Source: CAZMLC01 sp964567125
GTDB taxonomy: Bacteria; Verrucomicrobiota; Kiritimatiellia; RFP12; UBA1067
Assembly (NCBI GenBank): GCA_964567125.1
Contig: CAZMLC010000006.1
Coordinates: 1-64,000 of the forward strand
Direction of reading: 5' to 3'
DNA length: 64,000 nt
In this document: piece by piece, positions 53,956 to 61,907 of the stretch
Position numbering within the stretch: position 1 is the stretch's first letter
Layout of the letters: each line of letters opens with the position of its first letter
Translations under genes and position numbers: made by a program
Notes under the pieces: generated by a model
Databases searched by the model: none
Seen by the model: only the letters and a program-made list of their open reading frames with translations
Told to the model about the DNA's origin: nothing

Positions 53956-54701
53956 TCGGGGAATTCCTGATACGCTGTATCGTCGGCAGCTCCACCATCG
54001 TCGTCCTCCCCTTCAGGAGCACGCGCGAATTTCGGATTCGCTCCCGCAAAGACCAGTGCCACCTCGCCTTTAACGGACTTCCCCTCGAACTGCTTGACCA
54101 GCTCCGACAGATAACCGCGCGCCACGCGCTCATGCGCCTTGGTCAACTCGATGCAGACCGCGGCTTCGCGATCGCCCAGCACGGCGTATGCGGCAGCCAG
54201 GCAGGCTGCCACGCGGAACGGCGACTCAAAGACGATCAGCGTATGCGGCAGCAGTTTTTCCTCTTCAAAGAAGCGATGCAGCGCCCCAGATTTGCGCGGC
54301 GGGAATCCTTTAAACGTATAGCTGGAGGTCGAAAGCCCCGAATACAGCAAGGCCAGATCCACAGCGGATGCACCCGGAAGCACATCGAACACCACGCCCT
54401 CCAGCGCCGCCCGGCGGATCAAGCGATATCCAGGATCGCTGATCCCCGGATACCCGCCATCGGAACAGAGGGCCACTGAACGGCCAGCCTGTACCGCCTG
54501 CAAAATACGTTCCGCCACGCGCTCCTCATTGCCCTGCCGATAGGAGATCAGCTCCGGGCGCGGAATCTGAAATGCGCTGAGTAACGCCCAGGTTCGCCGC
54601 GTATCCTCGCAGGCGATCAATTCGGCAGTTTTCAGCGCCTCCAGGGCGCGCGGGGTCAGATCCGAGAGGTTGCCGATGGGAGTTGCCACAATGTGCAGCA
54701 T
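53952..54701 (-). CDS. rsmI: 16S rRNA 2'-O-ribose C1402 methyltransferase
   Basis: RsmI methylates the ribose of C1402 in 16S rRNA. The 249-aa protein shows the whole tetrapyrrole-methylase pattern: MLHIVATPIGNLSDLTPRAL, IACEDTRRTWALL, SDGGYPGISDPG (about 79-90), LPGASAVDLAL, and FKGFPPRKSG. The C-terminal tail is acidic. The start must be near 54701 because VATPIGN is at the extreme N-terminus of the family, so the gene overlaps the 3' end of hflX by 46 bases. One 23-bp palindrome copy encodes V-A-A-C-L-A-A-A after FESPFR. Confidence 0.94.
   Translation of the reverse strand: MLHIVATPIGNLSDLTPRALEALKTAELIACEDTRRTWALLSAFQIPRPELISYRQGNEERVAERILQAVQAGRSVALCSDGGYPGISDPGYRLIRRAALEGVVFDVLPGASAVDLALLYSGLSTSSYTFKGFPPRKSGALHRFFEEEKLLPHTLIVFESPFRVAACLAAAYAVLGDREAAVCIELTKAHERVARGYLSELVKQFEGKSVKGEVALVFAGANPKFARAPEGEDDDGGAADDTAYQEFPE
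54190..54212. repeat. 23-bp palindromic repeat, copy 8 (in rsmI)
   Basis: GCGGCAGCC-AGGCA-GGCTGCCAC with one arm mismatch. On the coding (minus) strand it reads V-A-A-C-L-A-A-A. Confidence 0.85.
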
Positions 54702-55792
54702 GTCTGAAGCTCCTGGATAATCGCGTGTTTAAACAGCTCCATTCCATAGCCGGTCTTGGCTGAAATGGGAAGGGCTTTCGGATATTTTTCCGTGACGTGC
54801 AGCAAGGCCGTGGACGCGGCTTCGTTGTCGCACTTGTTCAGTACCAGCAGGTGCGGCACCTTGTCCGCGCCGATTTCGCGCAAGGTCTCATAGCAGACGG
54901 CAATGTGATCGTCCACGCGCGGATAGGCCGCATCGACCACGATCAACAGGAGGTCCGCTTGCGCCGCGACATCCAGCGTGGATTTAAAGGACGCCACCAG
55001 ATTATGCGGCAAATTGCGGATAAATCCCACGGTATCGGTCAACAGCACTTTTTTCCCCTCAGCCAGCCAGACGGCGCGCGTCTTGGTGTCGAGCGTGGCA
55101 AAAAGACGGTCATCCACATAGGCGTCAACATCAGCAAAGGCATTGAGCAGCGTCGACTTCCCTGCATTCGTATAGCCGACCATGGAGACCATCGGCCACA
55201 GCCGTTTGTCCTTGCGGTGCAAGGCAACCTGCCGTTCATGCAACGTCGCCAGCTTGGCCCGCAAATCGGCGATACGGCGGCGAATCGGCGCATTGCGCAG
55301 CTGCAAATGGGATTCGCCCGGCCCCTTCATGCCGATACCGCCTTTGAAGCGCTGCTGCGCCTCGGTCACGGGGATACGCGAAAGCTTGAATTCCAGCTGG
55401 GCCAGCTCGACCTGCGTCTGGGCCTCCGCGGAGCGTGCACGCCGGGCAAAGATCTCCAGGATGACCTCGGTCCGATCCATGATCCGCGTTCCCGCCAGCT
55501 CCACGGTCAAATTATAGGCCTGGATCGAGGATAGCGGATTATCAAAAATGACCGCCGTCGCATTTTTTTCAGCCACAAGCGCCTTCAGGTCCTGCACTTT
55601 GCCCGAACCGAAAAGCGTGCCACCATCGGGTTTTTCGCGGTTTTGCGTCAGCTGTCCGGCGAGCTCAAAGCCCGCAGTATCGGCCAGACGGCCAAGTTCT
55701 AACAGCGAATCAGCGGCTTCAGCGGCATCATGATAACCGAAGACCACTTGGGCCAGAACGGCTCGTTCAACCTGCGCTGTCGTATGGAGCAT
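54656..55792 (-). CDS. hflX: GTPase HflX
   Basis: HflX binds ribosomes and splits or rescues stalled 70S particles. The 378-aa protein has the N-terminal HflX domain with GTLFGSGKVQDLK, ATAVIFDNPLSSIQAYNL and GIGMKGPGESHLQ. The GTPase domain has G1 GYTNAGKST (about 204), G3 DTVGFIRNLP and G4 NKCD. ATG 55792 with a GGCGGAA site is used; a TTG at 55810 in the same frame is less likely. It lies five bases after lptE and overlaps rsmI by 46 bases. Confidence 0.94.
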   Translation of the reverse strand: MLHTTAQVERAVLAQVVFGYHDAAEAADSLLELGRLADTAGFELAGQLTQNREKPDGGTLFGSGKVQDLKALVAEKNATAVIFDNPLSSIQAYNLTVELAGTRIMDRTEVILEIFARRARSAEAQTQVELAQLEFKLSRIPVTEAQQRFKGGIGMKGPGESHLQLRNAPIRRRIADLRAKLATLHERQVALHRKDKRLWPMVSMVGYTNAGKSTLLNAFADVDAYVDDRLFATLDTKTRAVWLAEGKKVLLTDTVGFIRNLPHNLVASFKSTLDVAAQADLLLIVVDAAYPRVDDHIAVCYETLREIGADKVPHLLVLNKCDNEAASTALLHVTEKYPKALPISAKTGYGMELFKHAIIQELQTCCTLWQLPSATSRI

Positions 55793-55797
55793 GATTT

Positions 55798-56328
55798 TTA
55801 TTCCGCCCAATAGCCGAGCAGCAGATCAACGATGCTGCGGCCGACTTCCTTGGAAAGCCGGTAGTAGGCATCCTGCGCGCCTGTCAGCATATCGTCACGC
55901 GCCAGAAAGGTCGTATTCGCGGAAACCGGCACCGCATTGATCAGCACCTTGCCGGTACTCCGCTCAACTAAGGTAACCTCAACAGTCAAGGTATACCGGT
56001 ACTCATTTGCACGGCCTTCGTAACTCCGGTCATAGGCAATCGGATAGTGATCGCTCTTCAAAACGCGGCCCAGAACCTTCAATGCCGCCGTATCCACGGA
56101 GCGGATCTGGAACGTGCCTTCGCGCTGGATTTCGCGCAGCGTGTATTGCGTCGCAATGGCATCGATCTCCGGCAATCCGGAGCTGTTTTCGAATACGGGC
56201 ACTGCGATCGTCCGCAGATTCTCGGGCACGGACGATGTAAACCGATACATACACCCCGACAAGATAACGGCGCAACAGGCGCTGAACCCAACACGCGCGA
56301 GGTGCCTTCGTGTGACGACTGATATCAT
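55798..56328 (-). CDS. lptE: LPS-assembly lipoprotein LptE-like
   Basis: LptE plugs the LptD barrel that inserts lipopolysaccharide in the outer membrane. The 176-aa protein has a lipoprotein signal with the lipobox LSGC (Cys about 26). Behind it is the LptE-family pattern YRFTSSVPENLRTIAVPVFENSS followed by EIDAIATQYTLREIQREG and an alternating beta-strand region. ATG 56328 is used because AAAGGA lies at the right distance. The gene is between the bamD-like gene and hflX in one operon. It supports an outer membrane in the host. Confidence 0.85.
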   Translation of the reverse strand: MISVVTRRHLARVGFSACCAVILSGCMYRFTSSVPENLRTIAVPVFENSSGLPEIDAIATQYTLREIQREGTFQIRSVDTAALKVLGRVLKSDHYPIAYDRSYEGRANEYRYTLTVEVTLVERSTGKVLINAVPVSANTTFLARDDMLTGAQDAYYRLSKEVGRSIVDLLLGYWAE

Positions 56329-56346
56329 GGTGTACATCCTTTCTCG

Positions 56347-57408
56347 TTATTTCTGAGCAGCTTCGAGTACTGCGAGCCGCTGACGGATCTCTTCCGCATA
56401 TTTTGAACGGCCAAACTCCGACAAGAACCGCTGATATGCAGCCTTCGCTGCAGACACATTGCGTTGTTTCGTGTCGTAAAAACGTGCATTCCGATAGTTT
56501 TGATCGATCAGCAAATCCGTCATTTCCGTATACCAGGCATTGATTTCCGCGCGCCGCGGATGCGCCGGCATCCGCGTGCGGATCGCCCGCAAAAAGGCTA
56601 CGGCATCGCGGCAGCGCGCCTCATTGCTCTGGTTTCGCTTGGCGAGATCGTAACGGCATTTTGCAGCCAGATATGCGGCATCAGGGGCCTGCTTCGAGGT
56701 CGGATAACGGTTCAACAGCCCGTCGTACACTTTGACCGCCTCGTCCAGTTCATCATCGGAGACGCGCAGTCCGGCGATAATCAGCATGCACTCCGGCGCC
56801 AGATCAGAGCGCGGCGCATTGCGGACAATCACCTCAAACCGCTCGCGCACAATGTCGTTCCCCGAAAGCAACCACCCGAACATGCTGCGGTTATCATGCA
56901 GCAGCAGATTCGCCAGTTTGTACTGGGTTTCTAGGATTTTTTCATAGGGGCAATTGCCGGCATAATGGATCAGCAGGTATTGATACTCTTCAAAGGCCTG
57001 ATCGAATTTATTGCGCGCTTCCTGAATGCGCGCGATCTCCAGCTGCGCCTCGGCGGCCTCTTTGGCTGTCGGCCACTCGCGCACCAAGGCCTCCAGACAC
57101 TTGCGCGCATGGTTCAGGCGCCCCTCTTTGCGTTCCTGATAAGCAAAAGCCAGCTGTTCCCGCGCGGTGTCGCGGTGCAGGCTGAACCACATGGACCACG
57201 CTTTCTGCGGCACGCGCTCATCCAGATCGTACGCCTCAAATCCTTCAAACTGATCCGTCGCATAACCCCTGTTCTGCCCAACACGCGATGCTGTCGACTG
57301 TGCAACCGCTGCGGAAACCATGGTGAAAACGCAGGCGCAAAAGAAGAGGAAACGGCCACCGCTTGCCAAGCGCCCTGCCATTTTAGTATTGTTTTGCAAC
57401 TCAATCAT
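56347..57408 (-). CDS. BamD-like outer-membrane assembly TPR protein
   Basis: The 353-aa protein has an N-terminal export signal (FLFFCACVFTMVSAAVAQ, cleaved after AVAQ) and TPR-type repeats throughout the mature part. Examples are YQERKEGRLNHARKCLEALVREWPTAKEAAEAQLEIARI and VKVYDGLLNRYPTSKQAPDAAYLAAKCRY, the spacing seen in BamD/YfiO. It ends with FLSEFGRSKYAEEIRQRLAVLE. No lipobox Cys is at the cleavage site, unlike canonical BamD. ATG 57408 or 57381 could be the start, as neither has a clear ribosome-binding site. It is followed 18 bases later by lptE. Confidence 0.75.
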   Translation of the reverse strand: MIELQNNTKMAGRLASGGRFLFFCACVFTMVSAAVAQSTASRVGQNRGYATDQFEGFEAYDLDERVPQKAWSMWFSLHRDTAREQLAFAYQERKEGRLNHARKCLEALVREWPTAKEAAEAQLEIARIQEARNKFDQAFEEYQYLLIHYAGNCPYEKILETQYKLANLLLHDNRSMFGWLLSGNDIVRERFEVIVRNAPRSDLAPECMLIIAGLRVSDDELDEAVKVYDGLLNRYPTSKQAPDAAYLAAKCRYDLAKRNQSNEARCRDAVAFLRAIRTRMPAHPRRAEINAWYTEMTDLLIDQNYRNARFYDTKQRNVSAAKAAYQRFLSEFGRSKYAEEIRQRLAVLEAAQK

Positions 57409-57433
57409 AGGTACACTGTCTGCCTTTCGGGCC

Positions 57434-57464
57434 AAAAAGGAGGACAGAATCGTTGTCCTTTTTT
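57434..57464. other. Hairpin with T-run between serA and bamD-like gene
   Basis: AGGACA (57441-57446) pairs with TGTCCT (57454-57459), flanked by AAAAAGG and a run of T on either side, so it looks like a terminator in both directions. It lies in the shared leader of two divergent genes, 46 bp before serA and 33 bp before the bamD-like start, and may be an attenuator. Confidence 0.5.
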
Positions 57465-57509
57465 CGCCTTGGGTGATAAGCGTACCAAACCTGAAGGAAC
57501 TGGTGAAGC

Positions 57510-59087
57510 ATGAAAAAGGTTCTCATTCCAACAAAATTGGATTCCATTGCAGCTAATACTCTCAACGCACATGGCGGCTACGTGATTGTGCAAGACGCCA
57601 AGACGCCACTCGAAGAGCAGATCAAGTCGCACCCCGACACGTATGCCCTCATCGTCCGCAGCGAAAAGGTTCCCGCAGCCATTATCGACGCGCTTCCTCA
57701 GCTGAAGGTCATCGTGCGTGCCGGCGCCGGCTTTGACACGATCGATATCAAGCACGCCCGCAAAAAAGGCGTCGATGTCATGAACACCCCGGGCGCCAAC
57801 GCCAACGGCGTCGCCGAAGAGGTGATCGCCATGATGCTGGCTGATGCCCGCCACATCGTTGCCGCGGATACCACCACCCGCGCCGGCGGCTGGGAAAAGA
57901 AGAACTACATGGGCCGCGAAGTCACGGGAAAAACCGTCGGTATCGTCGGACTCGGCAATATCGGACGCCTCGTGGCGAAACGCCTTGCAGGCTTTGAATG
58001 CCGCTTTCTCGGTTTTGACCCGATTGTCACCAGTGACCGCATGCGCGAACTCGGCATCGAAGCCGCCTCGCTGGAGAAGATCTTTGCTGAAGCGGACTAT
58101 GTCACGCTCCATATCCCGGGCGGCGAAAGCACCAAGGGACTCGTCAGTGCCAAGCTTCTCGGTTCCATGAAGAAAGGCGCGACCATCATCAACTGCGCCC
58201 GCTACGGCATCGTCGATGAGGAGGCGCTCCGCGCCATCAAGGCGGAAAAGAAGCTGCGCTATCTGAACGACGTCTACACCAAGGACGAGGCCGGACCTAA
58301 GCCCATGGCGGATATCGCCGACCTGATGCTCCCGCACCTCGGTGCGAACACGGAAGAGGCCAACTACGTGGCCGCCGAACGCGCCGCCAAAGAGCTGATC
58401 GATCTCGACGAGAAAGGCGACATGAGCTGCATCGTCAACCGCGACATTCCGGAAGGTCTTGAGCGCGCCTACTGCGAACTGGCCTTCAACCTTGCCAGCC
58501 TCGTGCGTCAGATCACGGGCACCGCGGCACCGATCAAACTGCTGGAAACCAGCTTCTATGGCGAACTGGCACCGTTCAGCAAGTGGCTGACGATCTCGGT
58601 TCTGTCCGGGCTCTGGACCGACTTCGATCGCTATAACGACTACAAGGCCGCCACCAAGTTCCTCAAGGAAATGGGCATTGAGCTGGTCAACCGCGAAGCC
58701 TCGTCCGACAAGGGTTACGGCAACGCAATCACGGTCGATATCACCGTCGAGCAGGAGGACAAACGCCTGAAGAGCTTCAGCGTCCGCGGCACCGTCACGG
58801 AAAGCCACCAGATGGTCTCGCGCATCGATGAATTCGACCGCCTCTACTTCGAGCCTACCGGCACGACGCTCTTCTGCATCTACGACGACCGCCCGGGCGT
58901 CATCGCCACGATCAGCCGCAAGCTCGCAGACAAGAACATCAACATCGAAGACATGCGCAACCCGCATGACATCACGACGCAGCGCTCGCTCGCGATCATC
59001 AAGCTGAGCCAGCCGGTCAGCACCGAACTGATCGCTGAGATCAAGAAGGACATCGCGGCGCACGCAGTGGTCTGTACGAACGTCTAA
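57510..59087 (+). CDS. serA: D-3-phosphoglycerate dehydrogenase
   Basis: SerA oxidises 3-phosphoglycerate in the first step of serine synthesis. The 525-aa protein has the NAD fold GIVGLGNIGRLVAKRL (about 144-159), NTPGANANGVAEEVIAMML, the catalytic Arg in NCARYGIVDEEAL and His in PHLGANTEEA. An ASB-like domain (about 310-450) and a C-terminal ACT domain (about 455-525, FCIYDDRPGVIATISRKLADKNINI) suggest allosteric control by serine. GAAGGAA lies upstream. A terminator-like hairpin precedes it. It is first in an operon with prmA, four bases away. Confidence 0.94.
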   Translation: MKKVLIPTKLDSIAANTLNAHGGYVIVQDAKTPLEEQIKSHPDTYALIVRSEKVPAAIIDALPQLKVIVRAGAGFDTIDIKHARKKGVDVMNTPGANANGVAEEVIAMMLADARHIVAADTTTRAGGWEKKNYMGREVTGKTVGIVGLGNIGRLVAKRLAGFECRFLGFDPIVTSDRMRELGIEAASLEKIFAEADYVTLHIPGGESTKGLVSAKLLGSMKKGATIINCARYGIVDEEALRAIKAEKKLRYLNDVYTKDEAGPKPMADIADLMLPHLGANTEEANYVAAERAAKELIDLDEKGDMSCIVNRDIPEGLERAYCELAFNLASLVRQITGTAAPIKLLETSFYGELAPFSKWLTISVLSGLWTDFDRYNDYKAATKFLKEMGIELVNREASSDKGYGNAITVDITVEQEDKRLKSFSVRGTVTESHQMVSRIDEFDRLYFEPTGTTLFCIYDDRPGVIATISRKLADKNINIEDMRNPHDITTQRSLAIIKLSQPVSTELIAEIKKDIAAHAVVCTNV

Positions 59088-59091
59088 TTCC

Positions 59092-59964
59092 ATGATCACC
59101 GCAGACACGTTAACAGTTGTTTCGTGCGCAATAGCGCCCGAGGCGGTTGAACCGCTTTTCGAATTGCTCGATGCTGACCTCTTCACGCCAACCTCCTGGT
59201 ATGATGTGGAGACACAGGTCAGCCGCCTCGACATCTTTCTCGAAGATGCTGCGCAGGCGGATGCTGTCGAAGCGATCCTTGTGCGGACAGCCACCTTAGC
59301 AGGGCTTCCACCGCTGCATCCCCAGCGTTCAACGTTGGCGCGCAGCGATTGGGCTGAAAGCTGGAAACGTTTCTTTCACGTTGAGAAAATCTCAGCGCGC
59401 GTCGTGGTCCGCCCCTCGTGGGAAACGTATACCGCAGCTGCGAATGAATGCGTCATCACGCTCGATCCAGGCCTCAGCTTCGGCACAGGCAAGCATGCGA
59501 CCACGCAAGCCTGCCTGCGCTTCCTGGATCAACTTGCCACCGAAAACGTCGCGCGCTCAGTCCGCGACATGGGCTGCGGTTCCGGCATCCTCGCGATCGG
59601 AGCCAAATTGCTCGGATTCCAGGAAGTCTGCGGATTCGATAACGATCCAGACTGCATCCCGGTAGCGAATGAGAACGCGGCGGTAAACCGCGTCGCCATT
59701 CCCTTTACCGTGGATGATCTCTCACACGGCTATTCCCCGACCGACATTGTCGTGGCGAATATCCTCGCACCCATTCTGATCCAGTTCGCACCGCAAATCG
59801 CCGGCTCCCTGAGCCGCGCATCGTCGGCGCGTTTGATTCTTTCGGGAATCCTTGACGATCAATATGCCGCTGTCAAAGCCGCATACGAGGCGCAAGGGCT
59901 CCGGGAAGTCTCCAGCATGCTCATCGAAAACTGGCGGAGTGGACTCTTCAAACAGGGTTCTTAA
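59092..59964 (+). CDS. prmA: Ribosomal protein L11 methyltransferase
   Basis: PrmA trimethylates ribosomal protein L11. The 290-aa protein has the N-terminal substrate domain (WYDVETQVSRLDIFLED), DWAESWKRFFHVEKI, LDPGLSFGTGKHATTQACL and the SAM motif VRDMGCGSGILAIGAKLLG (about 158-176). VVANILAPILIQF is the family NxLA motif. The length fits. It starts four bases after serA and is followed by the lipoprotein hydrolase gene. Confidence 0.94.
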   Translation: MITADTLTVVSCAIAPEAVEPLFELLDADLFTPTSWYDVETQVSRLDIFLEDAAQADAVEAILVRTATLAGLPPLHPQRSTLARSDWAESWKRFFHVEKISARVVVRPSWETYTAAANECVITLDPGLSFGTGKHATTQACLRFLDQLATENVARSVRDMGCGSGILAIGAKLLGFQEVCGFDNDPDCIPVANENAAVNRVAIPFTVDDLSHGYSPTDIVVANILAPILIQFAPQIAGSLSRASSARLILSGILDDQYAAVKAAYEAQGLREVSSMLIENWRSGLFKQGS

Positions 59965-59999
59965 CGCGAGCCCCGTGACGTTGCTGTCGCGGAAACATC

Positions 60000-61883
60000 A
60001 TGTACGCGCAAAACCTATTTGCGGTTAACCGTTGGTTGCGGATGCGCGCCTTCCGAGGGCTGGGCATCGCGGCTGTCCTGTTTTTAGCAGGTTGCCTGAC
60101 CCCGATTGGTATCCACCCGACTGGTAAGAGCTATACCTATACGCAAATCGATCAATCGGCCCTTAACGCCGATGCGTACAGCAGTTATACAGCCGCGCTG
60201 CTCTTCCGGTATGACCTGGTGACGCTTTTCGAAAAAGACCCCTACTCCGCCCTCGTGCAACTCCATGATATCGCCCGCACCGAGACCTCGCCGCAGGATA
60301 TTTTCTTTGCCCTCGCGGAGCTGAGTTATTACTGCGGACGTCAGGCCTGTTCCGCCACTACGGAAAAGGGCGAAGAAGTAGGCCCTGCGAATTTCTTCTA
60401 CGGCGCGGCCGTCTATGCATATCTCTATGTGAATCGCCTGCACCTTCAAAAATCGGAAGAGTTCTCCTATGACGCGCACATCAAGACCGCCTGCTTTTTC
60501 TACAATCGCAGTCTCGACTGGCTGATCGGTCAACGCGACCCCGCGCTCATTGCCGGCGGCACCATCCGCCTGCCGGTAAACACATTGACCGTTACCCCCG
60601 GGCATACGGACTTTGAAAAGCCGCTCCTGGCCTATCCCGTCATCCTGCCGGCAAACAGTTTTGAAGTCCGGGGTCTTGCCATCCGCAACCGGCTTCCCGG
60701 AGTCGGTGCGCCGGTAGTCCTCGCAACACAGGCAAAAACCAGTTCCAGCTTTGACATGGCGGACGGAGCCCAGTCCGCGACGCTCTTTCTCCGTATACAG
60801 GGCGACTGGGATGCGCTGAACAGTGGCACCCTCACCAGTCTTTCCGAGGTCTATTCGCCGATCGCCACGCGCTTTATCACCTTGCGCGATAACCGCCTCA
60901 TTCCGCTTGAACAGGACATTACAGCGCCGATCGCGTATGCCCTCAACGAACAGAATTATTGGGACATCGGCCGAGAGATGTTTCTGCACGGCATGGGTTC
61001 CTATGCTCCGGGGATCTACCTTGCCGAGCCCTATCGCGCAGGCCGCATCCCTGTCCTGCTGATCCATGGCACCATGAGTTCGCCGGTCTGGTGGGCGCAG
61101 ATGTGGAATACGTTGATGAACGACCCTCTCATCCGCGAGAAATACCAGCTCTGGTTCTATCTCTATGACACGGGGAAACCCACCCACTATTCCGCGACCG
61201 AACTGCGCGATCACATCACGCGCATGGTTGCGCGCCTCGATCCGGAACACCGTGACCCGGCCTTGCAGAAGATGGTCGCCATCGGCCATAGCCAAGGTGG
61301 CCTTCTCGCCCGCCTGCTGACGATCGACTCCGGCACGATTCTTTCCGATCTGGTCTGCAACGGCCATTCACCTGCCGATCTCGGATTTACAGATCAGGAG
61401 TGTAAGCAGTTGCGCGCGGCCACGCACTTTTACCCGCAACCTGAAATCAAACGCGTGATCTTCATCGCAACGCCGCACCGCGGCGTGCTCTTGCTCTCAT
61501 CCTTCCTACGCCGCATCGGCAACTGGTTTATCCATATCCCGGAAAAGGTCAAGGCCGACACCTTGGCGCTCCTGCAATACAAGCCGAAAATCAACCCGAA
61601 GCTTGCTCATTCGCTGACCAGTCTTGACAGCATGTCGCCCAACAACATCGCGCTGCAGACCATTGCCGATTTGCCCATCCCGCCGAACCTTCATGCGCAC
61701 TCGATCATCGCCATCAACGGCGCTGAACAACCGCCTGCAGGGGATGACGGCGTGGTGCAATACACAAGTGCCCATCTTAAAGGTGTCGAGTCCGAACTGG
61801 TCGTGCGCTCTGGCCACAGCTGCCAGGCACATCCACGCACGATTGAGGAAGTTCGCCGCATCCTGCTTGAGCATCTGAAGTAA
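60000..61883 (+). CDS. Lipoprotein alpha/beta hydrolase
   Basis: The 627-aa protein has a lipoprotein signal with LFLAGC (Cys about 32). About 310 residues of unknown N-terminal domain follow, starting TPIGIHPTGKSYTYTQIDQSALN. The C-terminal hydrolase domain has HGTMSSPVWWAQMW (about 351, oxyanion region), the nucleophile elbow GHSQGGLLARL (about 427) and a candidate His in GHSCQAHP near the C-terminus. It is probably a membrane-anchored periplasmic esterase or lipase. The substrate is unknown. It lies 35 bases after prmA. An internal ATG at 60042 would give a shorter signal. Confidence 0.75.
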   Translation: MYAQNLFAVNRWLRMRAFRGLGIAAVLFLAGCLTPIGIHPTGKSYTYTQIDQSALNADAYSSYTAALLFRYDLVTLFEKDPYSALVQLHDIARTETSPQDIFFALAELSYYCGRQACSATTEKGEEVGPANFFYGAAVYAYLYVNRLHLQKSEEFSYDAHIKTACFFYNRSLDWLIGQRDPALIAGGTIRLPVNTLTVTPGHTDFEKPLLAYPVILPANSFEVRGLAIRNRLPGVGAPVVLATQAKTSSSFDMADGAQSATLFLRIQGDWDALNSGTLTSLSEVYSPIATRFITLRDNRLIPLEQDITAPIAYALNEQNYWDIGREMFLHGMGSYAPGIYLAEPYRAGRIPVLLIHGTMSSPVWWAQMWNTLMNDPLIREKYQLWFYLYDTGKPTHYSATELRDHITRMVARLDPEHRDPALQKMVAIGHSQGGLLARLLTIDSGTILSDLVCNGHSPADLGFTDQECKQLRAATHFYPQPEIKRVIFIATPHRGVLLLSSFLRRIGNWFIHIPEKVKADTLALLQYKPKINPKLAHSLTSLDSMSPNNIALQTIADLPIPPNLHAHSIIAINGAEQPPAGDDGVVQYTSAHLKGVESELVVRSGHSCQAHPRTIEEVRRILLEHLK

Positions 61884-61907
61884 CCTGGTTACACACGATC
61901 CGCTATC

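Noticed and set aside
57405..59294. 629-codon open frame on the minus strand opposite serA and the start of prmA
   Set aside because: It mirrors the codon pattern of serA, lacks a ribosome-binding site and matches no protein; an antisense artefact of GC-rich coding sequence.
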